Positions 47,619 to 58,600 of a stretch of DNA of 64,000 nucleotides are shown piece after piece. The notes beneath the pieces were generated by a model. The model saw only the letters and a program-made list of their open reading frames with translations. It did no database searches and was not told the origin of the DNA. A program made the position numbers and the translations under genes. Source of the stretch: Ignavibacteriales bacterium (GTDB taxonomy: Bacteria > Bacteroidota > Ignavibacteria > Ignavibacteriales > Melioribacteraceae); the NCBI GenBank assembly GCA_026390795.1, contig JAPLFG010000001.1, forward strand, positions 248,001-312,000. Reading direction: 5' to 3'. The stretch's first letter is position 1; each line of letters begins with the position of its first letter.

Positions 47619-49313
47619 TTAATTCGATTTAGTCCAGCTATCTTTCAATGTAACTGTTCTGTTAAATACCAGTTTTTCATTTGTAGTGAATTTTGTATCA
47701 ACGCAAAAATATCCATGACGTTCAAATTGAATTCTGCTTCCGGGTTTTGATTCTTTTAAAAACGGTTCAATAAACGCATCCTGCAAAATTTCCAATGAGT
47801 TTGGATTAAGAAATTCTAGAAACCCTTTTTCTTTATCAGCGTCCGGGGCTTCAACAGTAAAAAGGCGATCATATAAACGAATTTCTGCTTTAACTGCGTG
47901 CTTTGCGGAAATCCAATGAATTGTTCCCTTCACTTTCTTTTTACTGGTTCCGGTTCCGCTTCTCGTTTCTACATCATAAGTACAGCGAAGTTCAACAATT
48001 TCACCTTTATCATTCTTAATAACCTCTTCGCATTTAATAATGTAAGCGTAACGTAAACGAACTTCACCGCCCGGTATTAAACGATGAAAACCTTTAGGCG
48101 GATTTTCCATAAAGTCTGTCTGCTCAATATAAATTTCATTAGTGAAAGGAATCTTTCGCGTTCCCATTGACTGATCTTCCGGATTATTAATCCCTTCAAG
48201 ATCTTCATCCCCAACGTAATTTGTGATAACCACTTTTAGTGGTCGTAGAACAGCCATTGCGCGTTGAGCGTGTTTATTCAAATCATCCCTTATCGCGTAT
48301 TCAAGAAGAGCAATGTCTGTAAGCGCATCCCGCTTGGCGACTCCTACTATCTCTGCAAAATTTCTGATTGATTCGGGAGTATAACCTCTTCGTCTGAAAC
48401 CGCTTACTGTAGGCATTCGCGGATCGTCCCAGTCGTCAACATATTTTTCTTTGACCAACTGTAAAAGTTTTCTTTTACTCATAACTGTATAGCTTAGATT
48501 GAGCCGTGCGAACTCAATCTGTTGAGGATGATGAATTCCAAGTTCATTCAGAAACCAATCGTAAAGCGGTCTATGGTTTTCAAATTCCAGTGTACATATA
48601 GAGTGGGTTATTCCTTCGATCGAATCTTCGAGACCATGCGCCCAATCATATGTCGGATAAATACACCATTTGTTCCCCTGGCGATGATGTTCATCATGAA
48701 CAATGCGGTACATGATTGGATCGCGCATATTGAAGTTTGGTGAAGACATATCAATTTTTGCACGTAACGTTTTAGAACCGTTAGGAAATTCCCCTTTACG
48801 CATCTTTTCAAAGAGATCAAGATTCTCTTCAATGCTTCTATTCCGGTAAGGAGACTCTTTACCAGGTTCTGTCAAATTTCCTCTTGAAGAGCGAATTTCA
48901 TCCGCATTAAGATCATCAACATACGCCTTCCCTTTCTTGATTAATTCAACTGCCCATTTATACATCTGCTCAAAATAATCGGATGCGAAAAGAATTCTAT
49001 CTTCAAAATTACCGCCAAGCCATTTTACATCTTCTATAATTGAGTCAACATATTCCTGTTCTTCTTTTTCCGGGTTTGTGTCATCAAATCTAAGATTGAA
49101 TTTACCGTTGTAATCACGTGCAATTCCGTAATTCAAGCAGATCGATTTAGCATGACCGATATGAAGATAACCGTTCGGTTCCGGTGGAAAACGAGTGTGT
49201 ACATTCCCGCCCCACTTATTAGATTTCAAATCTTCATCAATAATCTCGTAAATAAAATTTTTGGATTTTACGGGTTCAATTTTATTGTCACTCATGTTAT
49301 CAGAATTGTCCAT
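47619..49313 (-). CDS. glnS: Glutaminyl-tRNA synthetase
   Basis: It charges tRNA-Gln directly. The HIGH motif is in [16 protein letters not shown] and the KMSKS-like loop reads [11 protein letters not shown]. The R-F-D-D-T-N-P-E motif and D-W-A-H-G-L-E-D-S region are typical of GlnRS rather than GluRS, and the C-terminal half is the two-barrel anticodon domain. With 564 residues it matches the family. M7 is an alternative start. Confidence 0.96.
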   Translation of the reverse strand: MDNSDNMSDNKIEPVKSKNFIYEIIDEDLKSNKWGGNVHTRFPPEPNGYLHIGHAKSICLNYGIARDYNGKFNLRFDDTNPEKEEQEYVDSIIEDVKWLGGNFEDRILFASDYFEQMYKWAVELIKKGKAYVDDLNADEIRSSRGNLTEPGKESPYRNRSIEENLDLFEKMRKGEFPNGSKTLRAKIDMSSPNFNMRDPIMYRIVHDEHHRQGNKWCIYPTYDWAHGLEDSIEGITHSICTLEFENHRPLYDWFLNELGIHHPQQIEFARLNLSYTVMSKRKLLQLVKEKYVDDWDDPRMPTVSGFRRRGYTPESIRNFAEIVGVAKRDALTDIALLEYAIRDDLNKHAQRAMAVLRPLKVVITNYVGDEDLEGINNPEDQSMGTRKIPFTNEIYIEQTDFMENPPKGFHRLIPGGEVRLRYAYIIKCEEVIKNDKGEIVELRCTYDVETRSGTGTSKKKVKGTIHWISAKHAVKAEIRLYDRLFTVEAPDADKEKGFLEFLNPNSLEILQDAFIEPFLKESKPGSRIQFERHGYFCVDTKFTTNEKLVFNRTVTLKDSWTKSN

Positions 49314-49482
49314 ATTTTCTTTAAAGTAATTTCAGTGTAAAATTACATAATTAGAAATTAGTGCTCAAATAATTAAATCTAATTGAAAAAATAAATGAAT
49401 TGAGCATGGTTTGTAAAAAATAACCAGCAATTGGTAAATATTGTCGCACAGTAGTATAAATTCAGTATCTCATTTCAGCCAT

Positions 49483-49520
49483 TAAAAAAAATCCATCCCC
49501 CGGCTATAAGGGATGGATTA
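49483..49520 (-). terminator. Strong minus-strand terminator in the 49314-49692 gap
   Basis: A perfect 9-bp stem ATCCATCCC/GGGATGGAT (49491-49499, 49510-49518) is followed on the minus strand by seven or more T residues. It lies about 170 bp after the stop of the 49693 gene, so it could end either that transcript or a separate small RNA. Confidence 0.85.
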
Positions 49521-49660
49521 GGAGGGATTTATTGTGGAAGATATTTTGAGCATCGCCGGTTGAAGGCGGTATTTTTATTGTTTTTATTAGATCTGACTTT
49601 TAATACATCTAACTTATTTATACATACTGACGCTCCGGTACCCGCGCGATGCTCTAATTA
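49521..49660 (-). other. Structured intergenic segment, candidate small RNA or long 3' UTR
   Basis: An 8-bp inverted repeat (GAGCATCG at 49548-49555, CGATGCTC at 49647-49654) encloses about 90 bases. On the minus strand a GC-rich block with a GGTACC palindrome comes first, then an AT-rich middle, then the closing arm, a CCTCCT motif (anti-Shine-Dalgarno-like) and the terminator at 49483-49520. No conserved RNA family is recognised. On the plus strand the same motif reads AGGAGGG before a GTG and a nine-codon frame (49534-49563), which may be chance. Confidence 0.4.
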
Positions 49661-49692
49661 TTTTTAAGAATATTTCTGATGTATCTGTATCT

Positions 49693-50070
49693 TTAGTCGG
49701 CATACATTGGTTCAAAAGTTCTCTCTCTTTTACTACCTTTATTTTCAATTGGCTGATTGATTTTTTCATTTCCAGCTTCAAGTCTACGTTTATTCATCAA
49801 ATTCCAAAGTTCATTCGTCCGTCTTAATTCTTCAAGGGACATGTATCCATTCGCTATCTCAATGAATTCAAGGTTGCTGAAATTAATAATACTGCAAACA
49901 TGTTCATTTATCAGCTCTGAAACATCCTGGGCAAACTTGCCCAAATCTTTATAAGAACTTTCAGATCTCTGAAATATGAAATATCCGGTTTCTAACGTGT
50001 CGGGAAGTAACCAGAACTTTGTTGACCACTTAGATTCAAATAACAATGGTCTATTTATTTTTTTATTCAT
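49693..50070 (-). CDS. Hypothetical protein, 125 residues
   Basis: I do not recognise this protein. It has no signal peptide or membrane segment. The N-terminus (F-E-S-K-W-S-T-K-F-W-L-L-P) is hydrophobic and aromatic, the middle is mixed alpha/beta, and the C-terminus is charged and helical (L-E-E-L-R-R-T-N-E-L-W-N-L-M-N-K-R-R) with a basic tail. AAAGGAG precedes the ATG at 50070, which supports it as a real gene. Neighbours (glnS, tRNA-Leu) give no functional hint. Confidence 0.65.
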   Translation of the reverse strand: MNKKINRPLLFESKWSTKFWLLPDTLETGYFIFQRSESSYKDLGKFAQDVSELINEHVCSIINFSNLEFIEIANGYMSLEELRRTNELWNLMNKRRLEAGNEKINQPIENKGSKRERTFEPMYAD

Positions 50071-50267
50071 ATATACTCCTTTAATAAAACTTCGTATTGA
50101 ATATAAATCTGGATGGACTATAAGTATATAGATCCAAAGGATGAAAAAGGGATTAGAAATCTTAATGCGTATACTTTATTGATCTAACAATTCTGGTATA
50201 CTCTGGATACATAGATGTGATTACAATTCAATGGAAAGCAGACTAAATGTTCTCGGTGTGATGACAC

Positions 50268-50302
50268 AAAAAAAGGCTGATTCCGTTTTAGAATCAACCT
50301 TT
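50268..50302 (-). terminator. Terminator after tRNA-Leu(CAA)
   Basis: GGTTGATTC/GAATCAGCC arms on the minus strand (one G-T pair) are followed by seven T residues, 5 bp past the tRNA 3' end. Confidence 0.88.
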
Positions 50303-50306
50303 TATG

Positions 50307-50392
50307 TACCGGAGGCCGGACTCGAACCGGCACGAGGTTTAAGCCTCACTGGATTTTGAGTCCAGCGCGTCTACCAATTCCGCCACTTCGGC
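50307..50392 (-). tRNA. tRNA-Leu (anticodon CAA)
   Basis: A class II tRNA with anticodon loop CTCAAAA (anticodon CAA), long variable arm, and T-arm GCCGG-TTCGAGT-CCGGC. The acceptor stem GCCGAAG/CTCCGGT has a G1-U72 wobble and an A5-C68 mismatch, which is unusual. CCA is not encoded. A terminator follows directly. Confidence 0.95.
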
Positions 50393-50669
50393 ATTTGTTT
50401 TCAGCTTATTTTACACATCAACGACAAGCAATAGTTGGTATTTTTTATTCCAACTTGAAATCGCTTAGCGTTTCTAGTTCAATTTTTGTGAGCGCAAATT
50501 TATAAAAATGATTGATGGAATCAAATTTCGAAAGCATAAATAAAATTCGAAAAATCATTAATGATATTCTTTTAACAATCATGTTTTGATACAACTTGAT
50601 GTTGCACATCTTCCATGATTAATAAATTGATTCTTGCTGTTTGTATTCAATAAATATTTTTGTTAAAAA

Positions 50670-51224
50670 TTACGCACCAGCCAAAATACTTTTCAATTTC
50701 TGCTGATCAGCAGAATCGAGGGTGAAGTGATCCATCGAGAGCATTTTATGATCATCATTATACTTGAACCACACAAATTCTTTTTGCTGTTCTATTTTTG
50801 ATATTAATCCTCTGCCAAAAGAATTGTGAGATATTTCATGTCCAACTATTTTGCGCTTTGTAATCTCGTCTATTAACAGGTTAACAAAGGAATAAAGTGA
50901 TACACCGATCGCCGTACCGTACATTTTATTGAATCCTTGTCTTGTCAATTCATCATTTGTTCTTAGAGCATATCGAATAGCATCCCTTAATTGTGCGCCG
51001 GTAACTTTATTATTTTTCTTGTTACCGCCTCTTCTGTTAAAAGAAATCAATGCATCGGTAACAATAAAATACTCGAGATATTCTTCCTTCTGATCCTTAT
51101 CTGAACTGAGATATGGAATTTTCTTATCTTGTTGTATAATATCATGAATCATTCTGAAAATCTGGTTAATCAATTGTTCTTCTGCAGGTAAGTATATTTC
51201 TGAAAATGTTTTCATTACTTCCAT
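50670..51224 (-). CDS. Hypothetical protein, 184 residues
   Basis: I do not recognise a family. It looks soluble and mostly helical. A motif V-G-H-E-I-S-H-N around residue 130 matches the HExxH zinc-peptidase pattern by letter, but no third ligand or matching surroundings are evident, so this may be chance. A basic R-R-G-G-N-K-K-N-N-K loop lies near residue 65. Two starts are possible (M1 at 51224 or M4). It is flanked by about 270 bp of featureless AT-rich DNA on the tRNA side and about 200 bp on the helicase side. Confidence 0.65.
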   Translation of the reverse strand: MEVMKTFSEIYLPAEEQLINQIFRMIHDIIQQDKKIPYLSSDKDQKEEYLEYFIVTDALISFNRRGGNKKNNKVTGAQLRDAIRYALRTNDELTRQGFNKMYGTAIGVSLYSFVNLLIDEITKRKIVGHEISHNSFGRGLISKIEQQKEFVWFKYNDDHKMLSMDHFTLDSADQQKLKSILAGA

Positions 51225-51421
51225 CCTATTATTCCCACATTGTGGCTATTTTGTTTTTTATCTTCTGTTCGAAGATTGTAATTAGTCCTTTACTAGTGTC
51301 ATGTCATTAGTAAGTTTTTTTATAAAAGTGAATCAATGCTTCCATAAAAAATAAAAACTCAACTTCCTTTAGAAGATGGATTTTTGTTTATCTAATAGCA
51401 TTTGAATAAACATTAATTTTT

Positions 51422-53182
51422 CTACTTTCCTTTTGCCCGTTCAACTATTGGTCTCTTATCGCCGTCTCGGTTAAGTTTTTCCAAAATAATATCGGCTTCT
51501 TTTGGCGGTACATTAAAGAAAGAAAATGCATCGGAGATCTGAATTCCGGTAACTTTAGAAGGATCAATATTTGCTTTCTTTTTGAGCATTGTCAATAATT
51601 CTTTAGCATTCAGATCATCTTTTTTTCCGCGAGCAAAAAACATACGCGCTTTTCCTTTGTCGCTGTCAAATCTTCCTCTTGCTTCAGATCTCTCGCCTCG
51701 TTCCGATCTATCGCTCTTATCAAATCTGCTCGGGCGTTCGGATCTTTCACCGCGTGATGAAAACTCTCTTTTACCTCTTGATCTCTCTCCATCGCGGGAA
51801 TATTCTTTTCTTCCCATCGGTCTGTCGTCTCTTTTATCAAAAGATCTTCTTCCTTCAAACAGATCGTGAATCTTTGCGTAATTCCCTTCTTCCAATTCAT
51901 TTTGATAAGTATATTTGATCAAAGCAGCAACTACATCTTCTGGATTATGGCTCTTGATCATCTCTTTCGCAAGTTCAATGTAATTATGTGCAACACCTAC
52001 TTCCATCATTGATCTTAATTCTGATGCAATTTTCTCTTTCTTAAAATTAATTACATCTTTTATAAGAGGAATTCTTTCTTTTCGTATTTCAGTTTGTGTG
52101 AAGTTTTTAATGAACATCAGTTTGCGGTGTTCCTCCGGAGAAATGAAAGTAATTGCGGTTCCTTCTTTGCCTGCTCGTCCGGTTCTTCCGATTCGATGCA
52201 GATAAGCTTCAGGATCCTGCGGAAGGGCGTAATTAATTACATGTGTTAATTCATCAATATCTAATCCTCTTGCGGCTACATCTGTCGCAATAAGAACATT
52301 TATTTTTTTATTTCTAAACTTAGTCAAAATTCTTTCACGTACATTCTGCGAAATATCTCCGTGAAGACCTTCCGTGTCATAACCTCTATCGGATAATTTT
52401 GAAGTTACATGATCAACATCATGCTTGGTTCTGCAAAATACCAATCCATAGAAACCAACCGTGGTATCAATAATTCTACACAGTGCATCAAGTTTATCGG
52501 ATTCTTTTACTTCATAATAAATTTGTTCTGTGAGCTGAGTGGTTTCTCCGGAGTGTTTTGTTCTAATAATTTCACGTTTGCCCATATATTTTTTTGCGAG
52601 AGTAGCAATTCTTTCAGGCATAGTCGCAGAAAATAATAGAGTCCTTCTGTTTGGATTTGTTCTGCCAAGAATATCTTCTATATCGTCAATGAATCCCATA
52701 TTAAGCATTTCATCAGCTTCATCTAATACAACAAAAGAAACTTCTGAAAGCGACATACTTTTTTTATTTAATAAATCTATCATTCGTCCTGGAGTTCCAA
52801 CTACAACATCTACACCCTTTTTTAATCTTCTAAGCTGAGTATCATAAGACTGTCCGCCGTAAATTGGTGCTGCGTGAATATTTTTATTACCACGCAATGA
52901 ATTAAACTCTTCTGCAACCTGAATTGCAAGTTCGCGGGTAGGAACAAGAACAAGTGCTTGCAAATGTCCTGCTTTAGTTTTAAGCTGCTCGATAATTGGT
53001 AGTGCGAACGCAGCAGTTTTTCCAGTTCCAGTTTGAGCTTGACCTATAAGATCAATTTTATTCTCTAATATTAGAGGAATTATTTTTTTTTGAATTTCTG
53101 TTGGTTCTTCAAACCCTTTCAAATGAATAGCGTGAAGTGATTCTTCCGATAGACCTAATTCTTTAAAGCCGTTGTTAATCAT
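51422..53182 (-). CDS. DEAD-box RNA helicase with C-terminal RNA-binding domain (DeaD/CsdA-like)
   Basis: It unwinds RNA duplexes, for example in ribosome assembly or cold adaptation. All motifs are present: Q-motif, AQTGTGKT (I), PTRELA (Ia), VLDEADE (II), FSATMP (III), ARGLDI (V) and HRIGRTGRAG (VI). After the core (about 1-380) comes a highly charged linker (about 445-510) of repeated R-G-E-R-S-E/R-F-D-K units, then a small DbpA-type RNA-binding domain (about 515-580). At 586 residues it fits the DeaD group. Confidence 0.95.
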   Translation of the reverse strand: MINNGFKELGLSEESLHAIHLKGFEEPTEIQKKIIPLILENKIDLIGQAQTGTGKTAAFALPIIEQLKTKAGHLQALVLVPTRELAIQVAEEFNSLRGNKNIHAAPIYGGQSYDTQLRRLKKGVDVVVGTPGRMIDLLNKKSMSLSEVSFVVLDEADEMLNMGFIDDIEDILGRTNPNRRTLLFSATMPERIATLAKKYMGKREIIRTKHSGETTQLTEQIYYEVKESDKLDALCRIIDTTVGFYGLVFCRTKHDVDHVTSKLSDRGYDTEGLHGDISQNVRERILTKFRNKKINVLIATDVAARGLDIDELTHVINYALPQDPEAYLHRIGRTGRAGKEGTAITFISPEEHRKLMFIKNFTQTEIRKERIPLIKDVINFKKEKIASELRSMMEVGVAHNYIELAKEMIKSHNPEDVVAALIKYTYQNELEEGNYAKIHDLFEGRRSFDKRDDRPMGRKEYSRDGERSRGKREFSSRGERSERPSRFDKSDRSERGERSEARGRFDSDKGKARMFFARGKKDDLNAKELLTMLKKKANIDPSKVTGIQISDAFSFFNVPPKEADIILEKLNRDGDKRPIVERAKGK

Positions 53183-53212
53183 AATTTTTATTTCTCACAA
53201 TAATTTAAATTC

Positions 53213-54208
53213 TCATTCGAAAACAAGAATCCGTTGATAAATGAAATCGAACGAGAAAGTTTTTTTAGCAGTTCTCTGCTCGATATACTCTGCCACTTTT
53301 TCCAATCTTTTTGGAATAGCCAGAATCTTTTCTTGTGCTTTGGAAGCCAGCTCATTCAAACCCGTGATAACTTCAATATCCCAAAATTTGATAGCTTCCT
53401 CTACAATTTTTTTATAATCCCACGGACCATAAATTCCAACACGTCTAACTACATCTGCCATCTCTCTGAAGTTCGGCATTGAAATACCCGGCATATCGAT
53501 TGCGGGCATAATATCAGCCGCTGCAATCAATGCACGGTTCGGATCAATTTCCAGAATCGCTTTGAACACGTTTCGGTAAAACGTGTAATGCTTTGCTTCA
53601 TCGGCAGCAATACTACTCAGAATTCCATCCAATAAGGGCTCATCAGTTCCGACATGTGTTCCCGTATTTTTGTGTGATATTTGTGTTGCTCTTTCTTGAA
53701 GCGTTGTATAAACAAACACTTTGTAAGGATCTCGATCCCAATCCGGATTAAACCCGGCTTCCAGATAGTGATACTGCATCATTTCGACATCTCGGAAACG
53801 AAACAGTCTGCCGTCACGCGCATAATCCCGTAGAATACATCCGTGACGATCTTCTTCTCCAGTCCACATGTTATTCCATTTGGACCAGAAACTTTCATCA
53901 CCAAGATGTTTTGCTATTAAACGGTGAAAATGTGGAAGTCCTTCTTCCGTTAATAGATTTATTGCTACGGCTACGCGAACTGAATCCTTTACCCCTCTAA
54001 CTCGTTCTTTGAGTGAACTTAAATTTTTTTCTTGATCATCACTCATCTTTTCGTCAGCAGGTAGAAAATCACTAGAGAACCACAATTTTCTTTTTGCAAC
54101 GTGCGATTCGATCCACTCCTTTACCTTTGTTTCAAGATGATTAAGAACTTCTATTTTGCCAAATGTTTCCAGCGCTTTTTTATCTTCAAATGGTAGGATG
54201 ATATCCAT
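53213..54208 (-). CDS. Soluble acyl-ACP desaturase (diiron, stearoyl-ACP type)
   Basis: It introduces a double bond into acyl-ACP using O2 and reduced ferredoxin. The diiron ligands are all visible: Glu in L-L-T-E-E-G-L-P, the E-E-D-R-H pair in WTGEEDRHG, Q-E-R-A-T-Q-I-S-H, and D-E-A-K-H. At 331 residues it is slightly shorter than plant enzymes, which carry a plastid transit peptide. It starts 30 bp upstream of (and before) the helicase gene on the same strand, so the two may be co-transcribed. Need for O2 implies at least occasional aerobic growth. Confidence 0.93.
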   Translation of the reverse strand: MDIILPFEDKKALETFGKIEVLNHLETKVKEWIESHVAKRKLWFSSDFLPADEKMSDDQEKNLSSLKERVRGVKDSVRVAVAINLLTEEGLPHFHRLIAKHLGDESFWSKWNNMWTGEEDRHGCILRDYARDGRLFRFRDVEMMQYHYLEAGFNPDWDRDPYKVFVYTTLQERATQISHKNTGTHVGTDEPLLDGILSSIAADEAKHYTFYRNVFKAILEIDPNRALIAAADIMPAIDMPGISMPNFREMADVVRRVGIYGPWDYKKIVEEAIKFWDIEVITGLNELASKAQEKILAIPKRLEKVAEYIEQRTAKKTFSFDFIYQRILVFE

Positions 54209-54334
54209 CTCTCACCTTTCTTTCTGAAAATATTAACGGACTGAGCTTTTCTATGACAATAGACTTTGCGACTCTCTGAGGCTTATTTGATGGGTTAAAT
54301 TGAGAAATACAAAACCTATTTCGGGTTATTACCG

Positions 54335-54353
54335 TAGTATTTATGAAATACTA
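54335..54353. repeat. Perfect palindrome upstream of the desaturase
   Basis: TAGTATTT and AAATACTA are perfect 8-bp arms with a 3-base spacer, 127 bp before the desaturase ATG. The size and symmetry fit a dimeric repressor site for a fatty-acid regulator, but no regulator gene is nearby. Apart from this and the terminator at 54456, the 54209-54509 gap shows nothing. Confidence 0.45.
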
Positions 54354-54455
54354 GTGCAAATATAGACTTAATTGAGGTGATATCACAGAAAATTCCATTT
54401 TATGACCGATTTGTTATGTAAAATTTTTGTAATGGAATAAGTTTGTATGATATAA

Positions 54456-54491
54456 TAAAGCCACCGGTTTCTAATGAAAACGATGGCTTTT
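54456..54491 (-). terminator. Terminator after the DHODH-like gene
   Basis: AAAGCCATCG / CGGTGGCTTT arms (54457-54466 and 54481-54490, one mismatch) lie 19 bp after the stop. The trailing TTTATTATA is a weak T-tract. Confidence 0.7.
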
Positions 54492-54509
54492 CAAATAATA
54501 AGAATTTAT

Positions 54510-55508
54510 TTAGACTAATGTCTTATAGCTTTGCAGCATTCTCATATAGTTAGCGCGTTCGAATGCCGCCGGCTCTGCTATCGATTTTTGGCTCATGCTT
54601 CCTTTCATCAATGATACGGATGCGTATTCTTTTTCTTCCATCCAGTTATTCATTTTAGAAAGAATGTCTGCAATTCTACCAACTCCATTAATTAATAGTT
54701 CAGAACAAATCATTGCAACATCTGCTCCGGCCATCATTGATTTTATAACATCTGTATGTGAATGAACACCGCTTGTCAACGCAAGATTAGCATTGATGTT
54801 TCCATGGAGAATTGCAATCCATCGTAATGGCAGACGCATTTCCCAATTTGTACTCAACACAAGATTCGGTACAACATTAAGATTATCCAAATCAAAATCC
54901 GGTTGATAGAAACGATTGAAAAGTACTAATGCGTCAGCTCCAGCATTATCTAATTTTTGTGCCATGTTAGACATCGAAGAAAAGAAAGGACTCAATTTAA
55001 TAGCAACCGGAATTTTTACATTCTTTTTTACTTCCTTCAAAACATCAACATACATCGTTTCAATTTCAGATCCAGAGGTAAGAGGATTCGTCGGTATGTA
55101 ATAAATATTTAATTCAATTGCATCGGCTCCGGCTTGTTCTATTTTTTTTGCATAATTAATCCAACCGCCAGAACTAACTCCGTTCAAACTTCCAATTATT
55201 GGAATGTCTACTGCTCTCTTAAGATTAGCAATATGATCAAGATATTTTGCGGGAGAAAGATGAAATTTATCCTGTTCCGGGAAATAACTTGCTGCTTCTG
55301 CGTTACTGTTGTCGTGATAAGTTAAATAATGATTAAGTTCTCCGGATTCATGTGTTATCTGTTCTTCAAACAATGAATAAACAACAATCGCAGCAGCGCC
55401 TGCGTCTTCCATCGCTTTTACCGTATCAACACTTTGAGAAAGCGGTGATGCAGAAGGAACTAACGGGTTCTTCAGTTTTAATCCCATATACGTTGTTGAA
55501 AGATCCAT
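54510..55508 (-). CDS. Dihydroorotate-dehydrogenase-like flavoprotein, PFOR-associated
   Basis: A 332-residue TIM-barrel protein with the DHODH fold ([11 protein letters not shown] at the N-terminus, [15 protein letters not shown]). The active-site loop, normally N-x-S-C-P-N or N-x-S-S-P-N, reads N-I-Y-Y-I-P-T, so the catalytic Cys/Ser is absent and it is unlikely to oxidise dihydroorotate. It lies 94 bp after the pyruvate:ferredoxin oxidoreductase gene with no terminator between, so it is probably co-transcribed and may handle electrons or a related substrate. That role is inference. GAGGAG precedes the ATG. Confidence 0.85.
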   Translation of the reverse strand: MDLSTTYMGLKLKNPLVPSASPLSQSVDTVKAMEDAGAAAIVVYSLFEEQITHESGELNHYLTYHDNSNAEAASYFPEQDKFHLSPAKYLDHIANLKRAVDIPIIGSLNGVSSGGWINYAKKIEQAGADAIELNIYYIPTNPLTSGSEIETMYVDVLKEVKKNVKIPVAIKLSPFFSSMSNMAQKLDNAGADALVLFNRFYQPDFDLDNLNVVPNLVLSTNWEMRLPLRWIAILHGNINANLALTSGVHSHTDVIKSMMAGADVAMICSELLINGVGRIADILSKMNNWMEEKEYASVSLMKGSMSQKSIAEPAAFERANYMRMLQSYKTLV

Positions 55509-55602
55509 AATAACTCCTCTATTTTATAATTCCTAAACTCACAAAGTGAAATAAAGAATCCCATCAATTGAATGAGATTCTTTTCTCATCTAATGAATAA
55601 AA

Positions 55603-58600
55603 TTAATTTTCTTTATTCTCGTCATCGTTTGATAATTTCATCTCTGACATTTGTTCGTAGAATTTCCATTTTTTCAGAACTTCGGCTTGACCTAGTTCCA
55701 ACAAATGTTTTGCTTCTTCCGGATGAGATTTTGTTAACATTTTATATCTGGTTTCATGATAGATGTATTCTTCCAGTTTAATTTTTGGAGCTTTAGAATC
55801 AAGCTTCAGAGGATTTTTTCCATCAAGAACGTTTAACGGATTATATCTGAATAACGGCCAGTGACCGCTATCTACTGCAAGCTTCTGGCTTTCCATTCCT
55901 TTCGCCATATTGATTCCATGAGCAATGCAATGGCTGTATGCAATGATTATTGAAGGACCATTATATGCTTCTGCTTCTAAGAATGCGCGCAGTGTTTGAG
56001 CATCGTTTGCACCCATAGCAACTTTTGCAACGTAAACATTGCCGTATGTCATTGCCATCATCGCAAGATCTTTCTTAGCTGTAGTTTTTCCTGCCGCAGC
56101 AAACTTAGCAACTGCGCCGTAACTTGTTGACTTTGACATCTGTCCGCCGGTATTAGAATATACTTCCGTATCAAGAACCAGAATGTTTACATTCTTTCCA
56201 GATGCTATTACGTGATCAAGTCCGCCATAACCGATATCATATGCCCAGCCGTCTCCGCCGATAATCCATACAGATTTTTTGACTAGATAATCTGCAACTT
56301 CTATTAACTTCAATGCATTATTCGACTTTATATTAGCAAGTTTTTTCTTGAGTTCATCAACGCGTTCTCTTTGTTCATAAATTCCAACTTCATCTTTTTG
56401 ATCGGCATTTAGAATTGAATCAGCTAATTCTTTACCAATTTCTTGAGAAAGATTTGCTAGTAATTCTTTTACAAATTCATTTTGTTTATCAATCGAAAGT
56501 CTCATACCCATACCGAATTCGGCATTATCTTCAAATAATGAATTTGACCAAGCTGGACCGCGTCCTTCTTTATTAATTGCCCATGGTGTAGTTGGTAAAT
56601 TACCACCGTAGATTGATGAACAACCCGTAGCATTCGCAATTACAGATCTGTCGCCGAATAATTGGGAGACTAGTTTAACGTAAGGAGTTTCACCGCAGCC
56701 TGAGCAAGCACCGCTGAACTCAAACAATGGCTCTTGTAACTGCTGTGCCTTGATGACGGCTGTATTGATCAAACGTCTATCAAGTTCAGGTAGTCCTAAG
56801 AAATACTCAAAATTAGTCCGTTCTTGTTCTCTAATTGGAATTTGTGAGACCATGTTAATTGCTTTGAACTTAGTTTCTTTTTTATTTTTTGCCGGACAAA
56901 CTTCAACGCACATTTCGCAGCCCGTACAGTCTTCAACAGCAGTTTGAATTGTGTAGACATAGCCTTCAGGAAATTCTTTTCCTTTTGCTTCCATCCACTT
57001 AAATGTTTCTGGTTTTGTCTCAACGAATTTTTTATCATATACTTTAATACGTATTGCAGCATGAGGACAAACCATTGCACATTTACCGCATTGAATACAC
57101 CATTCGGAATCCCAAGCCGGGACTTCGAGCGCAATATTTCTCTTTTCCCATTTTGTTGTTGCAGAAGGGAAAGTACCGTCAATTGGCATTTCGCTTACTT
57201 TTACATCGTCGCCTTTACCTTCAAGCATTTTACTCAATGTTGCGCGGACAAATTCGGGCGCTTTATTTGAAACAATTTCCGGAATTTCAATTATACTGGA
57301 AACTTTGGCAGGCACTTCAATTTTGAAAAGGTTCTCAAGAGTCTGATCAACAGCTTCGAAATTTTTCTTAACTATCTCTTCTCCCTTGGCGCCGTATGTT
57401 TTTTTAATTGATTTTTTAATCTGTTCAATTGCTTCATCTTTTGGTAAAATTCCGGATATCGCAAAGAAACAAGTTTGCATAATAGTATTAACTCTGCTTC
57501 CCATTCCGGTTTTGTTAGCAACAGCATAACCGTCAATAACGTAGAAATTTAATTTCTTGTCGATGATTTGCTGCTGAATACGAATCGGCATTTTATCCCA
57601 AGTTTCGTTTGTTCCAAAAGGACTGTTCAATAAAAATGTTCCGCCCTCCTCAATATTTCCAAGAACATCAAATTTTTCTAGAAGTCCGAATGTATGGCAG
57701 CCAACAAATTTTGCTGTTTGAATTAAATATGTAGAACGAATCGGTTTTTTCCCAAATCTTAAATGCGAAACAGTGGTAGATCCGGATTTTTTAGAATCGT
57801 AAACAAAATAACCTTGAGCATAGTTTTCAGTTTCTTCACCAATAATTTTGATAGAGTTTTTATTTGCACCAACAGTTCCATCCGCACCGAGACCGTAGAA
57901 CAAACAACGTACAACATCTGGTCCTTCAGTCATAAAATTTACATCGTAATCAAGACTTGTAAATGTAACGTCGTCATTTATTCCAACTGTAAAGTGATTT
58001 TTCGGTTCGGCTTTTTTCATATTATCAAAAACTGCTTTAACCATTGCCGGTGTAAATTCTTTAGATGATAAACCATAACGTCCGCCAACTATTTTAGGCA
58101 TCTTTGCAAATGGTGGATTGTTTGAACTCATAGCTTCAGAAATTGCAGTTACAATATCCAGATACAAAGGTTCTCCGATTGAACCCGGTTCCTTTGTTCT
58201 ATCGAGAACAGAAATATTCTCAACTGTTTTAGGAAAAGCTGCGAGTAAATGTTTAGCTGAGAATGGTCGGTACAATCTGACTTTTATTATACCAACTTTC
58301 TCTTCCATTTTTTGAGATAGATACTCAACAGTTTCTTCTGCGGCTTCGGCACCGGAACCCATTAAGATCACAACACGTTTTGCATCCGGAGCGCCATAAT
58401 AATCAAACAAGTGATATTGTCGACCGGTGATTTGTGCAAATTTATCCATTGCATTCTGAACAATATCCGGACAAGCATCATAAAATTTATTTACAGTTTC
58501 TCTTCCTTGGAAATAGACATCCGGATTCTGTGCCGTACCGCGTATGAACGGATGTTCCGGGCTCAATGCTCTATCTTTAAACTCTTTTACCTTTGTGTCA

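Noticed and set aside
49534-49563. Nine-codon plus-strand frame after a perfect AGGAGG
   Set aside because: Too short to judge, and the same bases are better explained as part of a minus-strand RNA ending at the terminator; noted only within that feature.
50670-51224. HEISH motif as evidence for a zinc peptidase
   Set aside because: Only the five-residue pattern is present; there is no signal, no clear third ligand and no family resemblance, so it was not used to name the gene.
51582-51869. Plus-strand frame within the helicase tail
   Set aside because: It is the antisense shadow of the repetitive R-G-E-R-S linker of the DEAD-box gene.
54510-55508. Calling the DHODH-like gene pyrD
   Set aside because: The catalytic Cys/Ser loop is replaced and the gene sits with nifJ, so pyrimidine synthesis is unlikely.
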